A stretch of DNA of 64,000 nucleotides from Brevibacterium zhoupengii (GCF_021117425.1 NZ_CP088298.1:2542001-2606000), one strand, 5' to 3'; positions 1 through 9,394 are shown, counted from the first letter of the stretch. A program made the numbers and translations. The notes: generated by a model from the sequence alone, not told the origin.

Positions 1-472
1 CGACCAGGGCATCGACAACCTGCTGATTCGCACCGCCGAACGACAGCTGCAGTCCGGGTTCCGATGCGGCAAGCTTCGGCAATTTGTTCTCAAGTTCGAG
101 GATGATTCTGGAGGCCCCCTTCTTTCCGATGCCGGGGACTCGTGTCAGTGCGTTGGCATCCTGATTCGAAATCGCTGCGGCAAGCTCACCGGGGCCCATC
201 ACGGACAGGATAGCCATAGCCAGTCGCGGCCCGATCCCGGAAATCGACAGCAGCACTTCGAACGTGTGGTTCTCATCTTCGGTGCCGAAACCGAAGAGCG
301 TCATCGAATCTTCACGCACCACGAGCGTGGTCACGAGTTCGATATCGGCACCATGACGGGTGTTCGACAGGGTGTCCGGAGTGACGTTGACTCTGCGTCC
401 GACGCCATAGGTGAGAATGACGAGGTGGTCAGCTGCGATGCGATGAACCGTACCGCTGAGGAAACTGATCAC
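1..472 (-). CDS. ruvA: Holliday junction branch migration protein RuvA (3' end outside window)
   Basis: RuvA binds four-way junctions and loads the RuvB motor for branch migration in recombinational repair. The visible 157 residues start at GTG (MISFLSGTVHRIA) and contain the N-terminal OB-fold and the helix-hairpin-helix region, with ISGIGPRLAMAILS and RVPGIGKKGASRIILELE as the two HhH signatures. The C-terminal domain that contacts RuvB runs off the left edge. It follows yebC and ruvC on the same strand, the usual yebC-ruvC-ruvA-ruvB order, 133 bp after ruvC. Identification is firm; only completeness is unknown. Confidence 0.95.
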   Translation of the reverse strand, partial: MISFLSGTVHRIAADHLVILTYGVGRRVNVTPDTLSNTRHGADIELVTTLVVREDSMTLFGFGTEDENHTFEVLLSISGIGPRLAMAILSVMGPGELAAAISNQDANALTRVPGIGKKGASRIILELENKLPKLAASEPGLQLSFGGANQQVVDALV

Positions 473-605
473 GGCCTGCCTTTCGAGTGGGAACACGTGT
501 ACGAATCCAGGCTATCAGCTTGGCCCCGAGCACCTGCTTCGACATACCGACGATACCAAGGCTCGCAACGCCGACACCCTGCGCGGCGTTGGATTGTCCT
601 CAACG

Positions 606-1202
606 CTACTTAGCATTGCGCAGGGCCTTGGCCCACTGCTCCTGAGCTTTCGTCAGGCCTGTGCCCTGACGACCGGCGCTCTTGCGCTCGTTGAGGTCTT
701 TGTTCGCTCCAGGCGTCGATTGCCCGCTGAGAGCCCCCCGCCACGAGTGGCAGATCGCGATCGCCAGCGCGTCAGCGGCATCGGCGGGCTTCGGCGCGGC
801 GTCGAGTTCGAGGATTCGGGTCACCATGTTCGTGACCTGCTTCTTGTCAGCCCGACCCGATCCGGTGATGGCGGCTTTGACCTCGGAAGGAGTGTGCATC
901 GCCACGGGCAGTCCGCGTCTGGCGGCCAACCCCATGGTCAGGCCGGAGACCTGGGCAGTGCCCATGATCGTGGAGACATCGTTGCGGGCAAACACACGCT
1001 CAATGGCCACGACATCGGGACGGTAGGTGTCCAACCAGCTGTCGAACGCCTCGGCGAGGGCGCCCAGACGCAGGTCGACGGAATCCGTCGACGGCGTTCT
1101 CAGCACATCGACGGACACCATTTTGGCCTTGCGGGCGGGCAGGGTGTCGATGACACCCAGCCCGCACCGGGTCAGACCAGGATCAACGCCGAGGATTCTC
1201 AT
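606..1202 (-). CDS. ruvC: Crossover junction endodeoxyribonuclease RuvC
   Basis: RuvC resolves Holliday junctions by symmetrical nicking as part of the RuvABC resolvasome. The 198-residue protein has the family acidic tetrad: Asp7 (ILGVDPG), Glu68 (VVAIERVFA), Asp141 and Asp144 ([12 protein letters not shown]). Length is slightly over the usual 160-180 because of a basic, poorly conserved C-terminal tail of about 40 residues. The ATG lies 21 bp after the yebC stop with only a weak ribosome-binding site, so it is probably cotranscribed with yebC. Confidence 0.97.
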   Translation of the reverse strand: MRILGVDPGLTRCGLGVIDTLPARKAKMVSVDVLRTPSTDSVDLRLGALAEAFDSWLDTYRPDVVAIERVFARNDVSTIMGTAQVSGLTMGLAARRGLPVAMHTPSEVKAAITGSGRADKKQVTNMVTRILELDAAPKPADAADALAIAICHSWRGALSGQSTPGANKDLNERKSAGRQGTGLTKAQEQWAKALRNAK

Positions 1203-1223
1203 CAGTTACCCGGTTCGATCTCA

Positions 1224-1976
1224 TCAGGAATCAAGTTGGGCGAGAACCTCATCGCTGACATCAGCATTGGAATAGACGTTCTGCACCTCGTCGCTGTCTT
1301 CGAGCGCATCGATGAGGTTGAAGACCTTGCTGGCGGTGTCCGCATCCAAGCTGACTTCGATCCCGGGCACGAACGAGGCCTCGGCCGAGTCATAGTCGAT
1401 GCCTGCGTCAACGAGCGCTGTGCGCACGGCAACCAGGTCTGTGGCTTCACAGATGATCTCGAAGGTTTCGCCCTCGTCTTTGACCTCTTCGGCTCCTGCG
1501 TCCATGGTGGCCAAGAGGATCGAGTCTTCGTCGGTTCCCTCTGCCGGAACGATGATGACGCCCTTGCGGTCGAAGTTGTAGGTCACCGATCCGGGGTCGG
1601 CCATGGTGCCGCCGTTACGCGTGACAGCCACTCGCACTTCGGAGGCTGCACGGTTGCGGTTGTCGGTCAGACATTCGATGAGGAGAGCGACACCGCCGGC
1701 GGCGTAGCCTTCGTACAGAATGTTCTCGTAGTTGACAGCCGAGCCGTCGAGGCCGCCGCCGCGCTTGACTGCGCGGGTGATGTTGTCGGCGGGAACCGAG
1801 TTCTTCTTCGCCTTCTGCACCGCGTCGAACAGCGTCGGGTTGCCGTCGAGATCAGGTCCACCGTTGCGAGCGGCAACTTCGATGTTCTTGATCAGCTTGG
1901 CAAAGAGCTTGGCCCGCTTCGAATCGATGGCAGCTTTTTTGTGTTTAGTCGTTGCCCACTTGGAATGACCTGACAC
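1224..1976 (-). CDS. yebC: YebC/PmpR family protein
   Basis: This is a YebC/TACO1-family protein of 250 residues. Members are annotated as DNA-binding regulators, and several have been tied to translation of difficult peptide stretches. The GTG start gives [16 protein letters not shown], the family N-terminal signature, followed by [14 protein letters not shown] and the downstream acidic domains. A GGAAGGA site sits 6-7 nt before GTG. The location directly upstream of ruvC is the common arrangement across bacteria. The exact cellular role in this organism cannot be read from the sequence. Confidence 0.95.
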   Translation of the reverse strand: MSGHSKWATTKHKKAAIDSKRAKLFAKLIKNIEVAARNGGPDLDGNPTLFDAVQKAKKNSVPADNITRAVKRGGGLDGSAVNYENILYEGYAAGGVALLIECLTDNRNRAASEVRVAVTRNGGTMADPGSVTYNFDRKGVIIVPAEGTDEDSILLATMDAGAEEVKDEGETFEIICEATDLVAVRTALVDAGIDYDSAEASFVPGIEVSLDADTASKVFNLIDALEDSDEVQNVYSNADVSDEVLAQLDS

Positions 1977-2007
1977 TGGTGTTCCTTCCTATAGATACAG
2001 CCCCTAG

Positions 2008-2015
2008 AGTCTATA
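2008..2015 (-). promoter_or_regulatory. Putative -10 element of the yebC-ruvC-ruvA operon
   Basis: On the minus strand the sequence reads TATAGACT, a good TAnnnT -10 box about 32 nt before the yebC GTG. The same TAGACTCTAG string recurs upstream of thrS. No clear -35 hexamer was seen, which is common in actinobacterial promoters. This is a pattern call without transcript data. Confidence 0.5.
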
Positions 2016-2101
2016 CGCTCAGCACGCCGTTATGTGCGCTGAGCCACGCAAGGCGGCCCCTGCGCATATGCCCCAGCCCCTCAGCCGGTGACAAGTCTCT
2101 C

Positions 2102-2581
2102 TCAGTCGATGACGAGCGGAACCTCGGGCACAGAGCCTGCAGTGACGAGGTCCATGAGGCTGAGCAGATTCTTCGGGTAGATCGTCTCGGTCGTCGTCGT
2201 CAGCTCTGCCCGCGACCACCACCGGAATTCGAGCAGACTGCGCTTCTCGATGTCCGTCCAGACAGCGTCTTCGAGTTCGATGTCCTCACTCGTGCGGAAA
2301 GCGAAGTAGGTCTCCTGCTGATGCAGCGACTTCTCCGTGAATTCGAAGACCTCGTCACGTGTGGCCAAGGGGCCGATGAGTTCGCCGGGCTCGCATTCGA
2401 TTCCGGTCTCCTCGGCGAGTTCCCGGGCTGCGGTCTGAGCGGCCGACTCCCCCAGTTCTGAACCGCCGCCGCAGGTCATCCACCACTGGTGTGTGGGCGT
2501 GAGCAGGTCCTGAGCTCGAATCAGGAGAACCTCGTCGCGCTCATTGAGTAATACGACCCGTGAGGCTTTACGAGGTTTCAT
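2102..2581 (-). CDS. NUDIX hydrolase
   Basis: This 159-residue hydrolase probably cleaves a nucleoside-diphosphate-linked substrate that cannot be identified from sequence. The Nudix box is complete: a Gly, five residues, Glu, seven residues, then RELAEETGI. I chose the ATG giving MKPRKASRV because GGAG lies 6 nt before it. The open frame extends 45 codons further upstream, but that part looks non-coding and hydrophobic. It is a single gene with about 120 bp on the yebC side and 224 bp on the S9-peptidase side. Confidence 0.88.
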   Translation of the reverse strand: MKPRKASRVVLLNERDEVLLIRAQDLLTPTHQWWMTCGGGSELGESAAQTAARELAEETGIECEPGELIGPLATRDEVFEFTEKSLHQQETYFAFRTSEDIELEDAVWTDIEKRSLLEFRWWSRAELTTTTETIYPKNLLSLMDLVTAGSVPEVPLVID

Positions 2582-2805
2582 GGTTCTCCAGGAGTTGACG
2601 ATGGACGGACGCAGTCTGTGCAGAATAGTGAAGCGGCAAGCAAGCAGCAAGACCGCTATCGTAACCGACAGAACGATATCGGGAAGTGTGCAGTCGACCA
2701 ACCTGGAGACAGTCAATGTGACGAATCACTGACTTGCGAGGTGTTCCGGGTGGGTACAGGAGGGGTCGGGTGAGCGCCTTGGAGGCGGTGGAGATGGTCA
2801 TCGGC

Positions 2806-4845
2806 TCAGCTGTTCGCCGAGGTGGTCGGATCGCCGAGATCCGCATCGACGTTTCCGCCCAGATGCTGATCCCACCAGTCGAGCATCGCTTCGAAGCGCT
2901 GTCGTCGGTGCCGAGGCTGGCCCGCTCGGGAGAGTTCGTGGTTCTCTCCGGGGAAGACGAGCAGTTCGGTGTCCACGCCGGCACGCTGCAGGGCGGCATA
3001 GTACTGCTGCGCCTGTTCGAGCGGGCAGCGGAAGTCCAGCTCGGAGTGCATCACCAGGCTGGGCGTGCGCACCTGTGAGGCATGTGCCAGCGGAGACTGC
3101 CTGTCGATGGCCCGCCGGTCACGGGTGGTGTACTCCTCGGTGAAGAACCGTCCGATGTCGGAGGTGCCCACGAAGCTGTCGGGATCAAGATAGCCGCGTT
3201 CGACGATGGCCGCCTGGAACCGGTGGTCGACGGCGGTGATCATGGCGGTGAGGTAGCCGCCGTAGGAACCGCCCTGGACACCGAGGCGGCTGGAATCGAG
3301 CTGCGAGTCACCGGCCAGTGCGTGGTCGAGGACGGCAAGGACATCGGCCATCGCTGGGGCCGCCATGTTCCCCTGCACCGCTGTCCCCCATTCGCGGGTG
3401 CGTCCGCCTGAGCCGCGAGGGTTCGCGTAGACCACGGCGTATCCCGCCGAGGTGAGGACCTGGGTCTCGTCGAACCACCCGTGTGTGTACTGCGCGAACG
3501 GTCCGCCGTGGATGTTGAGAATGACCGGGAAGGGGCCCTCGCCGCTGGGCTTTGCCAGCCACCCGGTGATGGTTCCGCCCTCCCCATCGACGCGCAGGAC
3601 CTGCGGGAGGACGGAGTTCGCGGGCGCTGGATGCTCTCGGAGTGTGACTGCGGCTGGCTGGGGAGCGTCCACATCTGCGAGGGCATCGGGCGAGGTGGTG
3701 ATGCCCGCCTGTGCCAGGATCGCGCCGTTGCTCGGGGTCTGGCCGGTGAAGACCACCGTGTCGCCGTCGAGATCGAAGCCGTTGACGACGGTCGTTGCGT
3801 CCGTGAGGAAGGTCAGGTCATCGAAGCCGACGTTGGCCGCGCCGAGGTCGATCGACACGATGCGGGAGGCTCCGTCCGTGTCCGCAACAGCGATGACAGA
3901 AGCATCGTCGAGGACCGAGCCGTCGATGCCGTGACCCACGATCTGGGGCCGGATGGGAGCGATCGCAACGGTCTCCGGGTCGGTCAGGCGACGGGTCGTC
4001 CCGGCAGTCGTATCGTGGACGAAGAGTCCTGGCATCTGAGCGACGAAGTCGAGTTCGTCGCGAGTCAGCTCATTGCCAACCAGCAGCACGGTCTCATCAT
4101 CGACCCAGCGGTGCAGGTTTACGCTCATCTGGGGCAGCTGCAGTGCCTCCGGGTGATCCCCGTTGAGCAGCCACACGGTTGAGCGCAGGTCAGGCTCACC
4201 GTGGTCTGGTGCCAGTGCGGCAACCACGCTGACTCGGTTGCCGCTGGGTGAGAACTGCGGGTCGTGGACATCGGACTCCGGTGTCTCCAGGAGCGTGGAC
4301 AGTGGCACTTCAGCACCGCCGGCGATGCCTGACTTCCCCAGTCCCGGTTCGACGAGGTCGACGATGAATGCTCGTGCCGGTCGGTCATTCGTGTATCCGA
4401 GACCGTTGCTCAGGTAGGCCGCCGAGGTGATCCGCCGTGGAGCTTCCTCACTGGCAGGAATGTCTTCGTCCTGGCCGTAGCGACCAGGTTCAGCCACCCG
4501 TGCGACGTAGAGTGCCCGTGCGCCCTCGTCATCGAGTGCGAATTCGGAGACGCCGAGGTGGTTGTCCGTGATCCGGTGAGCCGTCTCGAGGGTGGAGCCG
4601 ACGAAGAGCTGACCGGCTTCCTTCTTGGCTGCGCTGAGATATCCGGACCAGCTGCTGCGCACTTCGGGAGCGTAGTCGCGCCAGTTGTGGGTCAGCCGTC
4701 TCGAGGACTCTCCGGACAGTGCGAACAGCTGCGAGAGGTAGCTGTTGGACTCCAGGTCGGGGCGGGAGATCGTGATGACGGCTTCGCTGCCGCGCACCAG
4801 TGGGGATGAGTATTCGGCGAGGGAGTCGAGGTCTTCTGGGTTCAT
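2806..4845 (-). CDS. S9 family (prolyl oligopeptidase/acylaminoacyl peptidase-like) serine peptidase
   Basis: This 679-residue protein has an N-terminal beta-propeller-like region and a C-terminal alpha/beta-hydrolase domain. The catalytic triad is visible: Ser about 527 in QGGSYGGY (GxSxGG), Asp about 604 in SELDFRCP and His about 636 in PGENHELS. The likely activity is cleavage of short peptides or blocked N-termini in the cytoplasm; no signal peptide was seen. ATG at 4845 overlaps the HIT-gene stop as ATGA and has AAAGGA 9 nt upstream. The in-frame ATG at 4854 directly abuts that site and is less likely. The gene ends a thrS-HIT-peptidase operon. Confidence 0.9.
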   Translation of the reverse strand: MNPEDLDSLAEYSSPLVRGSEAVITISRPDLESNSYLSQLFALSGESSRRLTHNWRDYAPEVRSSWSGYLSAAKKEAGQLFVGSTLETAHRITDNHLGVSEFALDDEGARALYVARVAEPGRYGQDEDIPASEEAPRRITSAAYLSNGLGYTNDRPARAFIVDLVEPGLGKSGIAGGAEVPLSTLLETPESDVHDPQFSPSGNRVSVVAALAPDHGEPDLRSTVWLLNGDHPEALQLPQMSVNLHRWVDDETVLLVGNELTRDELDFVAQMPGLFVHDTTAGTTRRLTDPETVAIAPIRPQIVGHGIDGSVLDDASVIAVADTDGASRIVSIDLGAANVGFDDLTFLTDATTVVNGFDLDGDTVVFTGQTPSNGAILAQAGITTSPDALADVDAPQPAAVTLREHPAPANSVLPQVLRVDGEGGTITGWLAKPSGEGPFPVILNIHGGPFAQYTHGWFDETQVLTSAGYAVVYANPRGSGGRTREWGTAVQGNMAAPAMADVLAVLDHALAGDSQLDSSRLGVQGGSYGGYLTAMITAVDHRFQAAIVERGYLDPDSFVGTSDIGRFFTEEYTTRDRRAIDRQSPLAHASQVRTPSLVMHSELDFRCPLEQAQQYYAALQRAGVDTELLVFPGENHELSRAGQPRHRRQRFEAMLDWWDQHLGGNVDADLGDPTTSANS

Positions 4846-5441
4846 CTGTTCCATTCCTTTGACAGCGCTGCCTGCACATCGGCGTGCACCTGCGGCAGAG
4901 CTTTGGTCTGTGCCACGACGGGCAGGAAGTTCGAGTCCCCACCCCATCTGGGCACGATGTGCTGGTGGAGGTGCGCAGCGATGCCGGCGCCCGCCACGGG
5001 TCCTTGGTTCATTCCCAGGTTGAAGCCGTCCGGGGACGAGACGGCACGGATCACGGTCATCGCCTTCTGCGAGAAGTGAGCGAGTTCCGCGGTCTCCGAC
5101 TCGCTCAGGTCCGTGTAGTCCGCGACGTGACGATAGGGGCAGATGAGGAGGTGGCCGGGGTTGTACGGGTACAGGTTGAGCACCGCGTAGACCTCCGCGC
5201 CACGGGCCACAATCAGGCCCTGCTCGTCGGACTTCGTCGGAGCCGTGCAGAACGGACACTCAGCGATGCCGGAGTCCTTGGGCTTGTCCTGTCCCCCGAT
5301 GTAGACCATGCGGTGCGGTGTCCACAGCCGCTGGAAGCCATCAGGCTCCCCGGGAAAGCCCGCAGCCGCTTCGGGTTCGGGAATGTCGCCGAGGTGATCG
5401 GGACTGCCCTCGCCGAGGTGGTGGTGTGGGTCCTCCGTCAT
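4842..5441 (-). CDS. HIT family nucleotide-binding protein (AP4A phosphorylase-like)
   Basis: This 199-residue histidine-triad protein has the active-site motif [15 protein letters not shown] pair near residue 65, typical of actinobacterial HIT proteins related to diadenosine tetraphosphate phosphorylases, could bind metal. The family hydrolyses or phosphorolyses dinucleoside polyphosphates or AMP-linked compounds; the substrate here is inferred. Both ends overlap neighbours by 4 bp (ATGA with thrS at 5438-5441 and with the peptidase at 4842-4845), so translation is probably coupled. Pairing with thrS is plausible because aminoacyl-tRNA synthetases make Ap4A as a side product. Confidence 0.9.
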   Translation of the reverse strand: MTEDPHHHLGEGSPDHLGDIPEPEAAAGFPGEPDGFQRLWTPHRMVYIGGQDKPKDSGIAECPFCTAPTKSDEQGLIVARGAEVYAVLNLYPYNPGHLLICPYRHVADYTDLSESETAELAHFSQKAMTVIRAVSSPDGFNLGMNQGPVAGAGIAAHLHQHIVPRWGGDSNFLPVVAQTKALPQVHADVQAALSKEWNR

Positions 5442-7444
5442 ACCTGGGCCTTGGTTTCGATCGATTCGACGATCCTGGTGACCGCCTCGGCGACCGATAC
5501 GCCGTTGTCCTGTTCACCGTCGCGGAAACGGAACGACACGGCATTCGCGTCCCGGTCCTCCCCACCGGCGATGAGGACGAAGGGCACCTTCGACTTCGAG
5601 GCGTTGCGGATCTTCTTCGGGAACCGATCATCGCTGTCATCGATCTCAACGCGGACGCCGGCGGCCCGCAGCTGTGCGGCCACCTCGGCGAGGTAGTCGT
5701 TGAATTCCTCCGCCACGGGAATGCAGGTGACCTGGACGGGAGCCAACCATACGGGGAATGCGCCCGCATAGTGTTCGATGAGCACGCCCATGAACCGTTC
5801 GATGGATCCGAACTTCGCCGAGTGGATCATCACCGGCTGCTTGCGGGTTCCGTCGGCGGCCTGATATTCGAGACCGAAGCGCTCTGGCTGGTTGAAGTCG
5901 AGCTGCACGGTCGACATCTGCCAGGTTCGACCGATGGCGTCACGAGCCTGGACTGAGACCTTGGGGCCGTAGAAGGCCGCACCTCCGGGATCGGGGACGA
6001 GTTCGAGTCCGGTCTCCGAGGCGACCTCTTCGAGGACCTGTGTGGCCTCGGCCCACTGCTCATCCGAGCCGATGAACTTGTCCTTCTTCTTCCCATCCTC
6101 ATCACGGGTGGACAGTTCGAGGTAGAAGTCGTTGAGACCGAAGTCGCGCAGCAGGCTGAGGACGAATTCGAGCAGGTGACGGATCTCCTTCGCGGCGTCC
6201 TCCTGAGCGACATAGGAGTGCGAATCGTCCTGAGTCAGTGCGCGCACGCGGGTGAGGCCGTGGACGACGCCTGAGGCCTCGTCACGGTAGACGGTGCCGA
6301 ACTCGAAGAGACGCAGGGGCAGCTCACGGTAGGAGCGGCCCCGCGAACGGAAGATGAGGTTGTGCATCGGGCAGTTCATCGCCTTGAGGCGGTACGGGGT
6401 GCCCTCCTTGACGATCTCACCGGACTCGTCGCGGACCTCGTCGACGGAGATCGGCGGGAACATGTTCTCGCCGTAGTAGGGCAGGTGGCCCGAGGTGTAG
6501 TACAGGGCCTCCTTGGAGATGTGCGGGGTGCCGACGTACTCGAAGCCCTCTTCGATGTGACGGGCGCGGACGTAGTCCTCCATCTCACGCTTGATGACTC
6601 CGCCCTTGGGGTGGAAGACAGGCAGGCCGGAGCCGAGCTCCTCGGGGAATGAGAACAGATCGAGTTCGGCACCGAGTTTGCGATGGTCACGACGTTCGGC
6701 CTCGGCGAGGCGGTCCTGGTGGGCCTTGAGGTCCTCTTTCGAGGCCCAAGCGGTGCCGTAGACGCGCTGCAGGCTCGCATTGGCCTGGTCTCCGCGCCAG
6801 TAGGCGGCCGAGGAGCGGGTGACGGCGAATCCGTTGCCGATCAGTTTGGTGGTGGGCAGGTGCGGTCCGCGGCAGAGGTCCTGCCATACGATCTCGCCCT
6901 TGCGGTCGAGGTTCTCATAGACGGTCAGTTCGCCAGCGCCGACCTCGACGGAGGCCGAATCGTCTGAGCCTGCACCCTTATCGTTGATGAGTTCGAGCTT
7001 GTAGGGCTCATTCGCCATCCGTGCCTTGGCCTCGTCCTCGGTGACGACGACACGGTTGAAGGTCTGCCCGGCCTTGACGATCTGCGCAGCCTTCTTCTGA
7101 ATGGCTTTGAGGTCTTCGGGGGTGAAGGACTCGGCGACGTCGAAGTCGAAGTAGTATCCGTCGGTGATGTAGGGCCCGATGCCCAGCTTCGCGTCCGGGA
7201 ACAGGTCCTGCACGGCCTGTGCGGTGACGTGCGCGGCCGAGTGGCGCAGGATGTCGAGTCCTGCAGGAGAATCGATGGTGATCGGGGCGATCTGGTCGCC
7301 GGCGGCGAGCTCGCGGCTGAGGTCGACAGGCTGTCCGTCGAGCCACATTGCAACGACTGTGCGGTCCGTGGAGAAGATCTCCGTGCCGGTCAGTCCCTGT
7401 TTCCAAGGAATGGTCTCTCCCGCGCAGTCAATGCTGTCTGCCAC
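5438..7444 (-). CDS. thrS: Threonine--tRNA ligase
   Basis: ThrRS charges tRNA-Thr and edits mischarged Ser. The 668 residues show an N-terminal TGS-like region, the editing-site motif [10 protein letters not shown], the class II catalytic core with motif 2 around TVYRDEASG, conserved Cys and His zinc ligands (MNCPMHN), and a C-terminal anticodon-binding domain. The GTG start has GGAG 7 nt upstream. The leader between the putative -10 box and the start is only about 35 nt, too short for a T-box. The gene heads the operon with HIT and the S9 peptidase. Confidence 0.98.
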   Translation of the reverse strand: MADSIDCAGETIPWKQGLTGTEIFSTDRTVVAMWLDGQPVDLSRELAAGDQIAPITIDSPAGLDILRHSAAHVTAQAVQDLFPDAKLGIGPYITDGYYFDFDVAESFTPEDLKAIQKKAAQIVKAGQTFNRVVVTEDEAKARMANEPYKLELINDKGAGSDDSASVEVGAGELTVYENLDRKGEIVWQDLCRGPHLPTTKLIGNGFAVTRSSAAYWRGDQANASLQRVYGTAWASKEDLKAHQDRLAEAERRDHRKLGAELDLFSFPEELGSGLPVFHPKGGVIKREMEDYVRARHIEEGFEYVGTPHISKEALYYTSGHLPYYGENMFPPISVDEVRDESGEIVKEGTPYRLKAMNCPMHNLIFRSRGRSYRELPLRLFEFGTVYRDEASGVVHGLTRVRALTQDDSHSYVAQEDAAKEIRHLLEFVLSLLRDFGLNDFYLELSTRDEDGKKKDKFIGSDEQWAEATQVLEEVASETGLELVPDPGGAAFYGPKVSVQARDAIGRTWQMSTVQLDFNQPERFGLEYQAADGTRKQPVMIHSAKFGSIERFMGVLIEHYAGAFPVWLAPVQVTCIPVAEEFNDYLAEVAAQLRAAGVRVEIDDSDDRFPKKIRNASKSKVPFVLIAGGEDRDANAVSFRFRDGEQDNGVSVAEAVTRIVESIETKAQV

Positions 7445-7485
7445 TGATCTTCTCCGTTCGTCTGAGTTGGGTGCCTCGCCACTAG

Positions 7486-7491
7486 AGTCTA
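7486..7491 (-). promoter_or_regulatory. thrS: Putative -10 element of thrS
   Basis: The minus strand reads TAGACT in a TATTAGACTCTAG context about 42 nt before the thrS GTG. The same TAGACTCTAG core precedes yebC. The -35 is not recognisable. Confidence 0.45.
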
Positions 7492-7516
7492 ATACCTAAT
7501 CGGCGGTGCGAAATCA

Positions 7517-7548
7517 GTTGAGTGGCAGTCGTGAGACCGCCACCCAAC
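7517..7548. other. Imperfect hairpin between thrS promoter and the DUF4190 gene
   Basis: GTTG-GTGGC-GTC and GAC-GCCAC-CAAC arms pair around a GTGA loop with two A/C mismatches. It lies beyond the perfect hairpin at 7598-7624 and could be a second terminator or a regulatory stem. Its function is unassigned. Confidence 0.35.
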
Positions 7549-7597
7549 TGGTGAATCATATGCAATTTTCGATGTCTACGCGGTTCGCGCCTATGCC

Positions 7598-7624
7598 GGT
7601 CGGGATCGGAGCACCGTCCCGACC
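7598..7624 (-). terminator. Terminator-like hairpin after the DUF4190-type gene
   Basis: GGTCGGGA and TCCCGACC form a perfect 8-bp stem with an 11-nt loop, beginning 4 nt beyond the stop codon of the gene at 7629. There is no long U-run, as is usual in high-GC organisms. Confidence 0.55.
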
Positions 7625-7628
7625 CGCA

Positions 7629-8987
7629 TCACGCGGCCTTGCTGAATTCGAAGTCCTTGCCCTTGCCCATGTCTTCACTCATAGACAGCTTCAGGTGAAC
7701 CTTGTCGACTTCGGCGGAAGGCACTGCGAAAGCAAGTTCGACGGTGCTCTCTCCCCCAGCTGGAATCGGATCCGAGAAGGGGAAGCCGCCCTTGTACTTG
7801 GAGCTGTCGAAGACATCCTCGTATTCCTTGCCCGCACCGTTGTCGGCCTTGACCTGAGTCAGGCCCAGGTCGGCATCTGAGCTGCCGCTGTTCTTCACGG
7901 TGATGGTCACGACCGCGATCTCGCCATTGCTGCTGTCGGCGCCGGCGGCATACTCCGATGCGGTGCCCGAACGCACTGCCACTGCCGCGGTCAGATCGGT
8001 GCCGATCTCGACCTCTCCGCCTTCGACGGCGGGGGCTGCTTCGTCACCGCCCTCAGATGGACCTGCAGCCTCGCTGGGGTCCTGAGCAGGATCGGAAGGA
8101 TCCTGGACGGGGGCTGCTGCTGAAGAGGACTGCTCATCGGCAGCTTCGCCGACCGCGGTGATGAACATGCCACCGAAGATCAGGGTGACGATGACCGAGA
8201 TGATCGAGAACAAGATGGCGATGAAGCTCAGGATCATGCCGGTGATGGTCATGCCCTTGTTGTTGGCCAGCCCCTTCTTGATGGCGGAGAGACCGACGAA
8301 TGCGAAGATCACACCGGCAACACCGAAGATGAAGCCGATTCCGAAGAAGATGGACAGGACGATGCCTGCGATGCCGCCGATCAGGGCAAGGATGCCCCAG
8401 ATGTTCTTCGACTTGTTGTTGCCGGAGCCAGCCGAGTACGAACCATAGCTTGCGTTCGGGTTGGCTGGGATGAACTGGTCCGACGATCCGTCGGCACCGG
8501 CATAGGCAGGCTGCTGACCGTACTGATTCGCGTCATAACCCTGACCGTTGGCGTCGTAGCCCTGGCCGTAGCCGTCTTGGCTCTGGCCGTAGGGATCCTG
8601 GCCGTAGCCCTGACCGTTGGCGTCGTAGCCCTGGCCATAGCCACCCTGGCTCTGGTCGTAGCCGCCCTGATTCTGGTCGTAGCCACCTTGGCCCTGGCCG
8701 TAGCTCGGGGCACCCGCGTCGTTCTGCTGTCCGTACTGAGACTGCGAACCATACTGCGGCTGAGAGCCGTACTGAGGCTGAGAGCCGTACTGCGGAGGCT
8801 GGTTCGGGTCGTTCTGTGAACCGTACTGCGGCGGCTGTCCGTTGTTCTGTGAGCCGTACTGCGGCGCGCTGTTCTGATCGCCCGAGAAGCCAGGCGCGCT
8901 GGGCGGCTGGTTGTCGGGGCCCGGACCGTTGGGGTTCTGATTTCCAGAACCGTTGTTCGGTTCGTACGGGTTCTGAGGAGTAGACAT
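7629..8987 (-). CDS. DUF4190/DUF4352-type membrane protein with Gln/Tyr/Gly-rich N-terminal tail
   Basis: This 452-residue protein has three parts. Residues 1 to about 190 are a low-complexity tail dominated by Gly, Gln, Tyr, Asn, Ser and Pro with repeated YGSQ and QGYD units. Next come two hydrophobic segments (ILALIGGIAGIVLSIFFGIG and a second around MTITGMILSFIAILF), as in DUF4190 proteins. The C-terminal domain of about 150 residues resembles DUF4352/telokin-like immunoglobulin-fold domains, probably outside the cell. I chose the ATG with GGAG 5 nt upstream. The role is unknown; a protein with a similar tail is encoded at 19263. Confidence 0.8.
   Translation of the reverse strand: MSTPQNPYEPNNGSGNQNPNGPGPDNQPPSAPGFSGDQNSAPQYGSQNNGQPPQYGSQNDPNQPPQYGSQPQYGSQPQYGSQSQYGQQNDAGAPSYGQGQGGYDQNQGGYDQSQGGYGQGYDANGQGYGQDPYGQSQDGYGQGYDANGQGYDANQYGQQPAYAGADGSSDQFIPANPNASYGSYSAGSGNNKSKNIWGILALIGGIAGIVLSIFFGIGFIFGVAGVIFAFVGLSAIKKGLANNKGMTITGMILSFIAILFSIISVIVTLIFGGMFITAVGEAADEQSSSAAAPVQDPSDPAQDPSEAAGPSEGGDEAAPAVEGGEVEIGTDLTAAVAVRSGTASEYAAGADSSNGEIAVVTITVKNSGSSDADLGLTQVKADNGAGKEYEDVFDSSKYKGGFPFSDPIPAGGESTVELAFAVPSAEVDKVHLKLSMSEDMGKGKDFEFSKAA
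8481..8870 (-). repeat. Degenerate coding tandem repeats (QYGSQ / GYDANGQGY units)
   Basis: The coding DNA repeats units meaning PQYGSQ and GYDANGQGYGQ. The stretch reading accgttggcgtcgtagccct occurs twice, near 8541 and 8611. The repeats are in frame, so copy-number slippage would change tail length without breaking the gene. Confidence 0.7.
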
Positions 8988-9147
8988 GAGTGCTCCGAAG
9001 TCTTCGTCGATGGTTACCCTCACTAGCGTACTAGTGAATGAGTCGCTTTCCCCATGGCAAACGCGTGGCAGTCCTGACACACGGCCGACACATCGGGCCA
9101 AGCTGAGGCTCACGTAGGTGTCAGACAGTGACCGAGGATGAATGCAC

Positions 9148-9176
9148 GAAGCCCCGAGTGAGTCACTCGGGGCTTC
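9148..9176 (-). terminator. Terminator hairpin after the tRNA cluster
   Basis: GAAGCCCCGAGTGA and TCACTCGGGGCTTC form a perfect 14-bp stem with a one-base centre. It lies just past the 3' end of tRNA-Val(GAC) and is the likely end of the four-tRNA transcript. It could also act on the other strand, where TTCT follows. Confidence 0.75.
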
Positions 9177-9181
9177 TTCTG

Positions 9182-9253
9182 TGCGCGATACTGGGATCGA
9201 ACCAGTGACCTCTTCCGTGTCAGGGAAGCGCGCTACCGCTGCGCCAATCGCGC
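9182..9253 (-). tRNA. tRNA-Val (GAC anticodon)
   Basis: The acceptor stem is GCGCGAT/ATCGCGC. The D-arm is GCGC with an AGCGGTA loop, the anticodon stem CTTCC/GGAAG encloses loop CTGACAC, and the T-arm is ACTGG-TTCGATC-CCAGT. The anticodon GAC reads GUC/GUU valine codons. The discriminator is A, and the 3' CCA is not encoded. Confidence 0.95.
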
Positions 9254-9289
9254 CTTATTCATTTGTTGCACCGGAACACAAGGTCCCTG

Positions 9290-9361
9290 TGCGCGATACT
9301 GGGATCGAACCAGTGACCTCTTCCGTGTGAAGGAAGCGCGCTACCGCTGCGCCAATCGCGC
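9290..9361 (-). tRNA. tRNA-Val (CAC anticodon)
   Basis: It is nearly identical to the neighbouring tRNA-Val(GAC), differing visibly only in the anticodon loop (TTCACAC instead of CTGACAC). The acceptor, D and T arms are the same. The anticodon CAC reads GUG. The pair looks like a tandem duplication with anticodon change. No encoded CCA. Confidence 0.95.
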
Positions 9362-9394
9362 CGACTCACCGATGGAAAACCATCGGAAAATCCG

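Noticed and set aside
594-1973. 459-codon plus-strand frame antisense to ruvC and yebC
   Set aside because: Both minus-strand genes have complete family motifs; this frame has none.
7445-7500. T-box riboswitch before thrS
   Set aside because: The leader from the putative -10 box is about 35 nt, too short for a specifier stem and antiterminator.
8481-8870. Repeated DNA considered as CRISPR-like
   Set aside because: Units are short, degenerate and in frame with a protein tail; there are no constant repeats with unique spacers.
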